Assembly (NCBI GenBank): GCA_949152475.1 | Contig: OX424555.1 | Coordinates: 97,063,515 to 97,127,514 of the forward strand | Direction of reading: 5' to 3' | DNA: 64,000 nucleotides | Source: Terebella lapidaria | Taxonomy: Eukaryota; Annelida; Polychaeta; Terebellida; Terebellidae | In this document: positions 44,553 to 55,422 of the stretch, piece by piece | Position numbering within the stretch: the first letter of the stretch is position 1 | Layout of the letters: each line of letters begins with the position of its first letter | Position numbers and translations under genes: made by a program | Notes under the pieces: generated by a model | What the model saw: the letters and a program-made list of their open reading frames with translations, nothing else | Told to the model about the DNA's origin: nothing | Databases searched by the model: none

Positions 44553-45257
44553 ATTAGGGCTAAGAAGGGTTACCGGAAAAATGTTTAGTTTTGAAGCAAT
44601 TTTTCTTTAATCAAAATTGCCGTATTGACCTTCCAAGGTCATTGAAGGTCAAATTTACGGGCACCATGGAAACTGTAATATGTGATTTCCCATTTGATAC
44701 TACCAATGTTTAAGCTCTATTTTGAAATGTTCTATGAGTCTACTCCATACAGCTCCCTTTATGAAAAACAAATGAGGCCAAAGGTCAAATTCAAGGTCAT
44801 AGAAATATCAAGTTTAAGGTCATGAGAATATTCGGCATTTGTCATTTCCTATATGTCCACAATTAATTCCTGATCTCTGAACTCAATATTAAGTTATTAT
44901 TAGGAATAGTGTGTCCCATTATAAAGCATAGGAGAATCTAACATGAGAAAGTGTCATTTAGGACCCGTCGAAAAAATCAAAATGGCCGCCACACGCAGAC
45001 CGGTAATTCAAGAGCATCGAAACTTATACACATTATAACGCTTGCTTGTCAATTGTTGTAAAATAAATAAAGTTTTAGAAAAATCTCAAATCTGATCAGG
45101 CAGTTTTTGAGAAAATGGCCCCGAAAAAAAAAACATTGCAAAATTTCAGAAATATTCTACCATAAAATTTAAAGATAAAATATGAACGGACAATGACAGA
45201 CGACGGACCCAATGCCACGACAATAGGTTATCGGATCAAAGGGGCGGTAACCTAAAA
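44553..45257 (-). mobile_element. ACCGG-ended element E5, short form
   Basis: Left end TTAGGGCTAAGAAGGGTTAC plus CGG; right end CAATAGGTTATCGGATCAAA plus GGGGCGGTAACC, the inverted hairpin end with decayed pairing. It holds only one diverged repeat unit (44755-44900) and the AAAATGGCCGCC block. At 0.7 kb it shows what the family looks like without array expansion. Confidence 0.6.
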
Positions 45258-45782
45258 TCGTAAATATTCATGTTCGAATTGCATGAAAGCATCATGTTTT
45301 ATCGTACACGGTGAGTAACAATTCCTGGCGCTACTCTACAGTGTCTTCATTTTACAATTATCAGTGAGGTAATGGATGCAAGTATCACGCACGGTGTCAT
45401 AATCTTTTGACTATTGTGTCATGAATATCAAAATAATTTGGTTTCAAAATCCTACATATCATCAAGGTGCTGTAGCTTACCGACAATTTCTTCACATTAT
45501 CATTTGTTTATTACCATATGAACAGTTCATTACTTGTTCATTCAGATTATCGTTAGGTCATATCAAGCCATGTTCTAGGTCGCCATAAGATGCAGCATGT
45601 GTCGTGTCTCCAAAGACAAAAGACACACGCTATCATGCAATCATTACATTGAGATTGAACACGAGTTCAAGGTCACCAAAAGATGCACCAAAAAATTATG
45701 ATTTAGCTCCAGGTTTGTTTTGGTCAACTTCGGAGTGGTGACGGACGGACGGACGGGACTGTAAGCTAAAACACGGTGGCTA

Positions 45783-47028
45783 GGCGTTACGCGTTATTCA
45801 GGGAGTGCCGCGTAAAATCGTGAGTATTACGCGTTATTCGTGAGGAAATGACACAGGAAACGACATAGGTCCCCATTTCAAATGAGGAAAATCAATGAAA
45901 AAGTTCAGTTTCTTCCAAAAAAATTGTTTCCACGGAATATCCCAATGAGCAATTGGTATGCTACTATGAATTATTTGCATACATCGTTATATTTATGAAA
46001 ATGGACACAGTCCGTGACAACACCCGCACGCTTGCGACTCACTTGTGAAATATGATCGGCTTTCAATTGAAACCAACGAAGTACATATATTGGTAAATCG
46101 TAGAATGCTGGGAGAAATCTTTCTTTATTGTTACACAATGCAACCAGTTGTTTTAATCGAGTATTCTATGAACTGAGAAGCTTTTTATGGTTTACGCGTA
46201 TCAGCCTGAGGGAGAAAATCTGCACACGCGTTACAGCATGAGGAAACATGTGAGCGTTGTCAGGGATAGTAGAGCTGATAATGCATACACAGAGATTTTT
46301 AAAGTATGATTTGAGGTTGCACAATGTCCAGTACTGACGATACTTCTCACTTATCATTATCCTCCATATGTTCCTCCCAATCTTCATAAATATGAATTTG
46401 GCAATACTAAGAGTTTTTCGTGTCTTTTACATAGAAGCTCAGCAAGTGTAAACATTATCTTTTGAACGTGAATTTATTCCATCATTTGAGCAGTGAAACT
46501 GGAGAAAAATTCGCTTTAAAAACAGGAATATCCCAACCTCAACAAAATATTTACTCATGCATATACGCGTAATGCCCTCACGCAAATCGCGTAAAGTATA
46601 GCAACTGAACAAATGATACATTCAACCTAGATTCGTGCCGCTTGCGACCATTGTGAAACATTCTGAAGAGAGGCACAGGTGAAGCCCATACTTTCAATAT
46701 CACAGACCTGTCATTCTATCTACATTAATGCCGATACAGAACATTTTCAACCCGAAAATCGGGGAGAGCGGCTGTCGAAGCAACATTGACAGATATTGTG
46801 CAGCCGAAGGTCTCGCTACACTGGCTTATTCTTTGATTTAAATTCTCATCAACAATCATGGATATGTGTAATGTTCCGTGCAAACCCAAATCTGACATTT
46901 CAAAACGGTACAGTTAGCGATATTGTATGTTTTTCCTGCTAGGGATCAACCACAGGCTGCCATTCCCTCACGAATAACGCGTAATACTGACGATTTTACG
47001 CGGCACTCCCTGAATAACGCGTAACGCC
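45783..47028. mobile_element. 1.25-kb TIR element with ACGCGTTATTC repeats
   Basis: Ends begin GGCGTTACGCGTTATTCAGG and continue GAGTGCCGCGTAAAATCGT, with more than 60 bp of near-perfect inverted identity between 45783-45850 and 46962-47028. TA flanks both sides. The opposite arm of the host palindrome shows the uninterrupted site (GTGGCTATAGTCGGG, one base different). The TIR contains two TTACGCGTTATTC words. No transposase is recognised inside. Confidence 0.8.
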
Positions 47029-48503
47029 TAGTAGTCGGGCATGTACGGGGGGTCCCTTTGCACCCCCCCCATGATCCTCCAAAACCAACTTTTTTCTCAA
47101 GGTTTTTTAATACTAAAAAACATTACATATGTCTCCGGTTGCGCATCCATTGCAAAAATTGGTTTTCGGGCCATTTTTCAAAATGGCCGCCCCGCGAAAT
47201 CTCAAATTTTGAAATTGCTTCACTTTAGGCTGCATAGGTCTACAAAATAAAATCTTTCTTACCTTTTGCTGCTTATTATAGAGGCCTGATACATTGTGCA
47301 TGAGAAAACAGTGCTTAAATAAATATTTATAACATGAATATGTCCATAAATCCAAGATGGCCGCCAAATTTTGATAAATTTTCACTAAAATGTCCATAAC
47401 TTCGGACTCAGTCAACCTAGGATGTTCATTTTGGGGTCTATACCTAGGTTTTCATATACAGGGAATCCATTTAGACCAAAATAATTACAATCAAGCTATT
47501 TCTTTTGATGCATGTACACCTGCACACATGGTACACGCTACATATTCATCTAGATATCTCTCGAACAGAGCCCCCTTGACACCCCTATGGTCTCAATTGT
47601 GGATCTTGCTTGGATATTTCTGATAGAGACTTTTACTGATTTGCAATCCCAATAAATCCTTGAACAAATAGAGCTTGATTTGGTTAGTTTTGTTAATTAA
47701 CATAAATCCAAGATGCCTGCTAAAAACACCCCGAAAATTCAAGTTCGTAACTAATTGTGCTATAAAGATGTGTGATACTTACTTTTAAGGGTATTTTGGT
47801 CTGTAGATTCCATTTTTGGTGTTATTCTAGCTATATAATATCAATTTAAAATGATAACAGCATCTCATTAAGAAGGAAAGCAAATAAGAACACATTGTTA
47901 TTTGAATTTATTCATACACTTATGAATTACGCATTACTCACAAACATGCTTTGGATACATTTTATATCACAAACAGAGAACAATAATATAGATATCTTCA
48001 TTGGCAATCTTTACACATGAACATGATGGAACATGAAACTATGTTATTGGTACTGCTATGTTGGATGAATTAACCTATCTTCACCATTGCCCTGCATGCT
48101 CTTGTAGTACAACAACGTTGTCTTGAGCTGTCCGACATCATACCCCTCAACATCCTCTATCTCTTCAGTCCTGGAAAAATCTACATCACTTTTGCCACAA
48201 CAGTCTCATTCATTGATCTAGCTTAGACACACCTTCGTGTATTGGGTTGTCACACTCTCCTGGAACAGAACAGTTGCTGTACAAGTGCATCACTGGTGTG
48301 TCCAGTGACAACTACTCAGTACATCCCTTGGTACTACAATTTTTCTGACTATCTTTCATTGACACTGGATGACATCACTGAGCCTTGAAGGGGCTGGGTC
48401 ACTTTTGGCAACAGCATGAACTGAGCTGTCATCTACATGTATAATATCCCAGCCAAACAAGCAATTGTTTTAGTTGATCTGCTGATGTGAGTAGATCATC
48501 TGA

Positions 48504-48818
48504 ATGATGTCCAAATTTCTTGTATGTTGGCATATGGAGAGGATGTTGAGTTTATGCTGCTTGTCCATTGCGTGTGTCTGGCAGAGCTGCAATGCATGTA
48601 TGGAAGGATGCGACGGATCATTGCTGGATATAAAAGCAACATGTGCTAACCTAGGATCAAAGTGCCTGCAGCTATTTGGTATGCACCCTCTCAGCTACTG
48701 CATGACATCTTTCCCATATGAATTTGACGAATTGTTGTACGAATGGATGCACTTGCATTACAACTGTTCAGCCCCAGGAGAGTGGCAACCTGAAGGTGTG
48801 TCTAAGCTAGATCAATGA
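48504..48818 (+). CDS. Unidentified ORF in the palindrome loop and right arm
   Basis: A 104-codon frame with many Cys residues, including CLSIACVWQSCNACMEGCDG and GSKCLQLFGMHPLSYCMTSF, ends NCSAPGEWQPEGVSKLDQ followed by TGA. The left arm read on the minus strand near 48220-48300 ends HLYSNCSVPGECDN then EGVSKLDQ and stop, so frame and stop are kept in both arms. It may be the C-terminus of a transposon protein or a captured host fragment. Family not recognised. Confidence 0.3.
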   Translation: MMSKFLVCWHMERMLSLCCLSIACVWQSCNACMEGCDGSLLDIKATCANLGSKCLQLFGMHPLSYCMTSFPYEFDELLYEWMHLHYNCSAPGEWQPEGVSKLDQ

Positions 48819-50575
48819 ATGAGACTGTTGTGACGAAAGTGATGTAGAATTTTCCAGAACTGCGGAGATAGAGGGTGTTGAGGGGTATGATGTCGGACAG
48901 CTCAAGACAACGTTGTTGTACTACAAGAGAATGCAGGGCAATGGTGAAGGAATGTCAATTCATCCAACATAGCAGTACCAATATCATAGTTTCATGTTCC
49001 ACCATGTTCATGTGTAAAGATTGCCAATGAAGATATCTATATTATTGTTCTCTGTTTGTGATATAAAATGTACATCCAAAGCATGTTTGTGAGTAATGCG
49101 TAATTCATAAGTGTATGAATAAATTCGAATAACAATGTGTTCTTATTTGCTTTCCATCTTAATGAGATGCTGCTATCATTTTAAATTGATATTATATAGC
49201 TAGAATAACACCAAAAATGGAATCTACATACCAAAATACCCTTAAAAGTAAGTATCACACATCTTTATAGCACAATTAGTTATGAACTTGAATTTTCAGG
49301 GTGTTTTTAGCAGGCATCTTGGATTTATGTTAATTAGCAAAAATAACCAAATCAAGCTCTATTTGTTCAAGGATTTATTGGGATCGCAAATCAGTAAAAG
49401 TCTCTATCATAAATATCCAAGCAAGATCCACAATTGAGACCATAGGGGTGTCAAGGGGGCTATGTTCGAGAGATATCTAAATGAATATGTAGCGTGTACC
49501 ATGTGTGCAGGTGTACATGCATCAAAAGAAATAGCTTGATTGTATTTATTTTGGTCTAAATGGATTCCCTGTATATGAAAACCTAGGTATAGACCCCAAA
49601 ATGAACATCCTAGGTTGACTGAGTCCGAAGTTATGGACATTTTAGTGAAAATTTATCTAAATTTGGTGGCCATCTTGGATTTATGGACATATTCATGTTA
49701 TAAATATTTATTTAAGCACTGTTTTCTCATGTACAATGTATCAGGCCTCTATAATAAGCAGCAAAAGGTAACAAAGATTTTATTTTGTACACCTATGCAG
49801 CCTAAAGTGAAGCAATCTCAAAATTCGAGATTTCGCGGGGCGGCCATTTTGAAAAATGGCCCGAAAACCAATTTTTGCAATGGATGCGCAACCGGAGACA
49901 TATGTAATGTTTTTTAGTATTAAAAAACCTTGAGAAAAAAGTTGGTTTTGGAGGATCATGGGGGGGGGTGCAAAGGGACCCCCCGTACATGCCCGACTAT
50001 AGCCACCGTGAAAAAGCAAATTACCTAAATAGCATCATATACAAGGTGCAGTGTTTTATGTGTTCGGTGGTATGATACTTTTATTTTTAATGCTTACATG
50101 TTTTGTATGCAATAAGGATGGCTTTCGCAACATATTTATTTGACAAAATATTAACGAGAACGCAATGTAAAATGTATTCGGTAAACGTGGACTGAACTTA
50201 TAGCAATAACAAGAGAAGCACCAAAATAACACCGAATAATACATTTCTGAAGAAAAAAAAATAGCACACAATGCAAATATATACTCATATGAACAGATGT
50301 TTTCTATAAATGCATATCACGACAAACATAGCAACAGTAAACAAGTATATTAACCAGTAGCAGATACGAGTCGTTTAGTTATAAAATGGGGTATCGTATA
50401 GATTAGGAACAATGTATTTTCCCTTGGCAAGTGTACCGGTCAACACTGCAATGTGATTGTCTAGCTGTGAGGCACATTTATCGATGTTAGTGACGTGGCT
50501 GTTGTGCATAGAAGACTCTGGGTGTATCCGTGTATCTCAATGACCCGGATGGTGTTGTGGTCCTGACTCCCTCCC

Positions 50576-51793
50576 TCACACTGCCGTCTCCAGGAGTGTC
50601 TCGCTGTCGCTGTCGGAATCGTTTAGATCACTCGTCTCCGGTTCATCGTGGCTCCAATCTGCAGGAAATATACATAATACAAGGTCGTTCAGTGCTCAAC
50701 AGACAGTCACAGTCAATCAGGCTCAACTGTGTTCGTCTATTTTACGAATCGAGAGTGTGTATGAAACAACGTAGTTTCGATAGGTGGAAACAAAGCTTAA
50801 GCACTTATTCAAAATTACAAATATATGTCTTATATAATTAATAATAATACTAAAATTGGTATACATGTCATTAAAGTATCGCTAATATTATATTATATAT
50901 AATAGCGTAGTTATTTATATTACATAAATATGTTCGAATATTTCATGTATAGGCCTGAGACGTTTTCTTTAATACGGACGTTGTGGATTTTCACTGAGAC
51001 AGTAGCCAGCCAGGACTGTACGTATTTCCCACTGACCGAATTCGCTGTCAGAGTCGGCACATTTGGAGCTGTCAGTTCCAGACTCGTCTGTGTCAGTGGA
51101 GAAGCCATTATGTAGCTCTGACGTCATAGCAGCTGTCCCATTCACTGTCCCGCTGTTGGTTATGTCTGTACATAAAACAATATTGCGGTGACATGGCGCT
51201 ATTTAACATCGTTAGCTCGACAGTCATGAAATTTATAGCCGTACATTCATTACCATGGCACGAATAAAAATTGATGTGAAAAGCTCAAGGCTTTTACAGG
51301 GTTGGTCATATCCGGCAAGAATTGCACGACTGTACCTGTGACTACTGTTGTAGGGAAGAAGAAGACAATATTACACGTACATGGTTGGTCACAGCCACCC
51401 GCCATTATTCAGTACCCCTTAGCTGTGACTAATGTCGCTTTATCACTGCCAGACGTACTTACTAGCCTCGTTATCCACCGTGGTTCCCGGCACTGTGATC
51501 TTGTTCATGACCTCCACGGGAACCTGTCCGGTCGGGAGCACATCGATCACCACCCTCGAGCCGTGACCTTTGACCTCGGCCTCGCGGCACGCCGACAGTT
51601 GCGCCGCGCTGATGGCGAACAGACATCCGGATTTCTCCACCACTTGTAGCTTCAGGCGATCTCCGTTACAGGGAATCGATGTCTGGTTCGAGTCAATATT
51701 GTGCACGTATTTCGACAACATATTGCAACATTCTGGCGTTAGTAACGCTACCCCTGAAGGAGATACCCGTTTGTTGGCTGCGTTCGCTGACAT
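50576..51793 (-). CDS. ParB/sulfiredoxin-like protein with acidic Ser-rich tail (gene B)
   Basis: Three exons on the minus strand: 51793-51463, 51165-51037, 50658-50576 (331, 129, 83 nt; 180 residues plus stop). Donors A|GTAAGT and G|GTCAGT, acceptors TACAG and TGCAG, phases identical to gene A. Residues 44-92 (GDRLKLQVVEKSGCLFAISA, then AQLSACREAE, VVIDVLPTGQVPVEV) align with gene A, but the W-F-T-L-N-N core is replaced by L-F-A-I-S-A, so the ParB-like pocket may be altered. The tail STDTDESGTDSSKCADSDSE plus FDWSHDEPETSDLNDSDSDS parallels gene A almost residue by residue. The start chosen (MSANAANK) has the same ...AAAATG context as gene A; the frame is open further upstream to 51979. A duplicated GC-box lies 0.38-0.43 kb upstream. 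Confidence 0.7.
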
Positions 51794-52146
51794 TTTGGAT
51801 AACAGTTGTTCCCTATACAATGTCCGTATAATAACCGAAGACGCGTCCTGCAGATGAGCATAAATAATGCATGTGTCCAACAGAAGCCGATGCTTATGTA
51901 TGATTATCCGTTTGTGGGTTACACATAACAATGGTAGACCTATATTACGTAATCCCTGAGCTATCACATTAGTTGACACCGGCTGTGCGTTTTATCGTCT
52001 CCCAGATAGGTAGTTAAGGATACAGCAGCAACAAATCCATCCCCAGTCCAGGATACAACTCGACCACGCCGCTATGTAAATAACCACAACTGCCGACTCG
52101 CCCGCTGGTTTGGCCCCTTGTCTGCGGATTATGCGTCATTGCATGG

Positions 52147-52250
52147 CGAACCAGACAGGACTGCCCACCCCGCCCCTTCCTTCGGAGACAACACTGTTCG
52201 AACCAGACAGGACTTCCCACCCCGCCCCTTCCTTCGGAGACAACACTGTT
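52147..52250 (-). promoter_or_regulatory. Two 52-bp direct repeats with GC boxes upstream of gene B
   Basis: The 52-bp unit starting CGAACCAGACAGGACT is present twice back to back with one base different. Each contains CCCCGCCCC (52168-52176 and 52220-52228), a consensus Sp1/KLF site in either orientation. Position and GC content suggest a core promoter of gene B. Confidence 0.45.
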
Positions 52251-52259
52251 CCCAGACCG

Positions 52260-52874
52260 GGAGAGCGGCCGTGACGTAACGAGTGGTGTAATACAGCACC
52301 TAGACTCACAGGGAAGGCGTTATGCGTGAAAAGAACCGATAGTATGCTGATACGACTGCCTGTGGCGTGTAATCTCTTAGAAAAATGGATGCGTCGTAGC
52401 ACCGTGCCGTCTGTATAAGTTCGTGCCGTCTGGATGTTTTCGGGAGGACGAGGGACAATATTTCAAGGTCATAGTTGGTTTCTAGTTTCAGTTTCATCAT
52501 CTCAGTAGCAGTTAAGCTTTTAAAAAGTTTTTTCCCAGCATGATAATGTGGTTATTGATATCAAAACTCATAATCCAAACCACTAATCATGTTTTGATGA
52601 AAGTTTCATATATACATGTACATAAATATCCCTCACGCGCATTTGTATTCCACCCTTGAAACACCAACAATAGTTCTTGATTTTGGATAGTGAATAGGTC
52701 AAACACGTCACTTGTCCTTCAAGAAGACATTCTTTGTCATTACAATGACTGGAATCAGGCTGCTACGGTGTAATACTGAAATAATATTGAAAATCAATAC
52801 AATGTGCACTGTAACTATTCAATATCATTGCAAAGTTTCATTTCATGAATTGCGCATTTAGTTAGTTAACTAGC

Positions 52875-52914
<40 letters not shown>

Positions 52915-53530
52915 AGTTAATTAGTTAGTTTTTTTTGCAGAAGATTCCTTTCGTGAATTATTTAGTTCACTTCACGTGTAGCATATAGACCTAATTTCAT
53001 AAACATATTGAACATATTAAAATCATATCCCACTTCATATCAAACATCATTCCATGTACGGTGCACAACATATTGCATATGTTACGAATACCTCTCACAT
53101 TGTAACAATATAATGTATATAGAGTCTATATAATTTAATAAAAATACAAATAATACAAATCTGACTGTATTAGTGCTAATGGATTGATACATACATTCTA
53201 TATGAATTAAACATTTTTCTTGTATATTATGTCGCATTGTATACACATGACTCTGCATCTAAATTGTATCCACAAATGCACCAGCAGAGATCATAGTAAA
53301 GACTTCGTTCTGGTAATCGGTGATCCTATTATGAATAAGAGAATGTGCTTGAAACAAGAATAGTTTTGCTGATACCGTTTCAAATTACTATTGTTCTTTC
53401 TACCAAATTTTCTACCACAATACCACAATATTCCACCTACTTTGTAAAACGTTTCTCTCGTCTAATTTTACTCCGCCATTAAACAACGAAGGGTCATTAA
53501 CAATACATTGCTCTTGTACATGTATACATA
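52260..53530. other. Mostly featureless AT-rich DNA with a (GTTA)n tract
   Basis: A GTTA/TTAG microsatellite with minor interruptions lies at 52855-52932. Otherwise no ORF, repeat or RNA signature is supported. Confidence 0.5.
52855..52932. repeat. (GTTA)n microsatellite
   Basis: AGTTAGTTAGTTAG-type repeats, about 16 units with interruptions. Confidence 0.9.
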
Positions 53531-53867
53531 TCTGTGGCAAAGGTAAATTTAATGTCAAACTCTGACTGGGAAGCCATGTTACGGGCAGGTAGCTACAGTC
53601 GCTTAAATGTCAAGAATGATGTATCATGCCATTAAATCGGAACCTTTATAACGCTGCCGATATAAACGTGTCAATGTTGATGTAGGACGGAGACAGGGAC
53701 ACGTTATTGCCAGACCGCTGTCGCGGGTAGTATCTACATTTAGATTTATCTACATTTAGATTTATTTATCTTAAATTTATTCTGGTCACATTGACTGGGA
53801 CTGAGCAGTGTACCGAAATGTACATAGATATTTGGTATTTTCATGCAAGAAGTTATGAAATTAATCA

Positions 53868-54330
53868 CGCACATCGGTTCCAAGGAGTGTTTCTAGAAAC
53901 ATACTGTGAGCCCAGCCAATATGAGGACTTTGTCTATCGAAGTGCCCAGCTAGTCTCTAAACTGCTACGACAAGGATATGTTTTACCAAGACTTATCGCT
54001 GCGTTTAAGAAATTCTATGGACGTCATCATGATCTGGTTGATCAATACAGCAAATCCATGTCTGCCATGCAACTAGATCTATTTTCATGTTAATTTTGGG
54101 GAATTCATGACGGGTGCCACTAGTGGGGCAGGAAATGCTCACTCTTTCCGGAACACCTGATTTCACCTCCTGATGGCCATTTACGGGGGTTCATGAGTTT
54201 CCCTGTCATTTTTGTTTTCTCTCACTTCGTATGCCTGATATGACTTTCTGTCCCCGGACTATGAGATTGGATAACGGACCTTGTTTTGTTTGCTCGGAAT
54301 ACTTAATACTGGGTATTGATTCCACGTCTA
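53868..54330 (+). pseudogene. Penelope-like C-terminal fragment and tail (copy 5)
   Basis: The frame reads YEDFVYRSAQLVSKLLRQGY then VLPRLIAAFKKFYGRHHDLV and ends in TAA at 54090. It aligns with the C-terminus of copy 3 (LIKRGY-like, FKKFYGRHYDLV). The following tail (54106-54315, GGGTGCCACTAGTGGGGCAG) is almost identical to 2748-2960. 5'-truncated. Confidence 0.7.
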
Positions 54331-55188
54331 ATACTCCTGCTGAAGGAAATTGCTAAGATTCCCAAATATTCTCCGATCCATTTATTAGTTATAACCTCGA
54401 AAACGACCTGTTTTTTGACCCCACACATTTCCATATAAAAACTGTTCTCGGTCGGATATTTTGCTATTCCTCAAAATATATTTGAATTTCCTCAAAAAAT
54501 CGGCCAATACATTGAATATCGTATATAAATTGAAACAGTGTTTATTTGGTATTGGTCGGATAGTTCCTGACAGAAAGCCCTTGAACGACCAACCCCTATG
54601 GTTTGTGCGCTCTTCAACCATTGGTTTCAACATCACGCTATTTCGTGCACAATATTGTGACAGGGTTTTCTTCATAACGGCTTTTGTTATTCGTTTATAT
54701 ATAACCAGTGCACTAATAAACGGCACATGCTATATAGTTAAGAAATATTCAGTACATAGCTCACAAACGGTTGTTTGCACGATTTACTCACTAGGGGCGC
54801 CACCAATTCGTCAGCACTGGCCTCAAGATGACCATTATATGGCAAGTAGGTTCTTAACACAGAAAGGTGCAAGTGGTTTGTAACTTCCGATTATGTGTCC
54901 CATATATTGATCGATGGAAGATCGATATAATTATTGTCATAATAAAAAATCGTATCGTCGCTTCAATTTAGACGATAACCATTCTACCAAAAGTATACCA
55001 AGTTTTTGACTAGTTGTACTTTCAAAAACCCTTCTCCAGCACCCACACTCTACAAATGGAAATACTGAGTGTTTATGCTCAGACGCAAAAATAAAAGCAA
55101 TACAAAAGCTGAGAGAGTTACATACTGTTTCCAATGTTTTCCAATGAAACACGCTTGATACAACGTTCTCTAGATTAGAAGCTCAAAA

Positions 55189-55422
55189 CTAAAGCGAAAG
55201 ATTGCATGTGAGCAGAAGTAAATCAATGCGTGCAATGCGTGTCTGGTCGTGACTGCAGGACCCCAAAACCTTTCTGTCAGCTCGTGTTCTGGTGATGTAT
55301 GAAACCGGCCCTGTGTATTGTCTGTCCATGTGTGGCTGAACGTCGTTCGCTGACCCTTCTCGGAACCCTCTGTCACTTAGGTTCTTGCGCTCATTCGTCA
55401 ACTGCAGAGCTTCCTCGCTCAT
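55189..55422 (-). CDS. MSEE exon-like frame, copy a
   Basis: A 77-codon minus frame starts MSEEALQLTNERKNLSDRGF and includes RQYTGPVSYITRTRADRKVL. A near-identical frame lies at 56533-56766, and the diverged block at 59126-59422 keeps the same start and about the first 55 residues in frame. That argues for past coding constraint, perhaps the first coding exon of a small repeated gene. No domain, signal peptide or partner exon is recognised. Confidence 0.35.
   Translation of the reverse strand: MSEEALQLTNERKNLSDRGFREGSANDVQPHMDRQYTGPVSYITRTRADRKVLGSCSHDQTRIARIDLLLLTCNLSL

Larger units (their letters stand above)
45772..50010. mobile_element. Giant inverted-repeat element, about 3 kb without its insertion
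   Basis: CACGGTGGC at 45772 and its inverse GCCACCGTG at 50002 mark the outer ends. From 47031 to about 48305 the sequence is the near-exact reverse complement of 48740-49998, through 1.25-kb arms that include (C)n/(G)n tracts, GTACATGCCCGACTA and GTTGTCTTGAGCTGTCCGAC. The central part (about 48306-48740) is unique. An unrelated TIR element sits in the left arm tip. The mirrored ORFs (47041/49780, 47390/49407, 47113/49615) are consequences of the symmetry, not separate genes. Confidence 0.8.

Noticed and set aside
47041..50019. Six mirrored ORFs that look like duplicated genes
   Set aside because: They come from the two arms of one inverted repeat and contain frames on both strands; no domain recognised.
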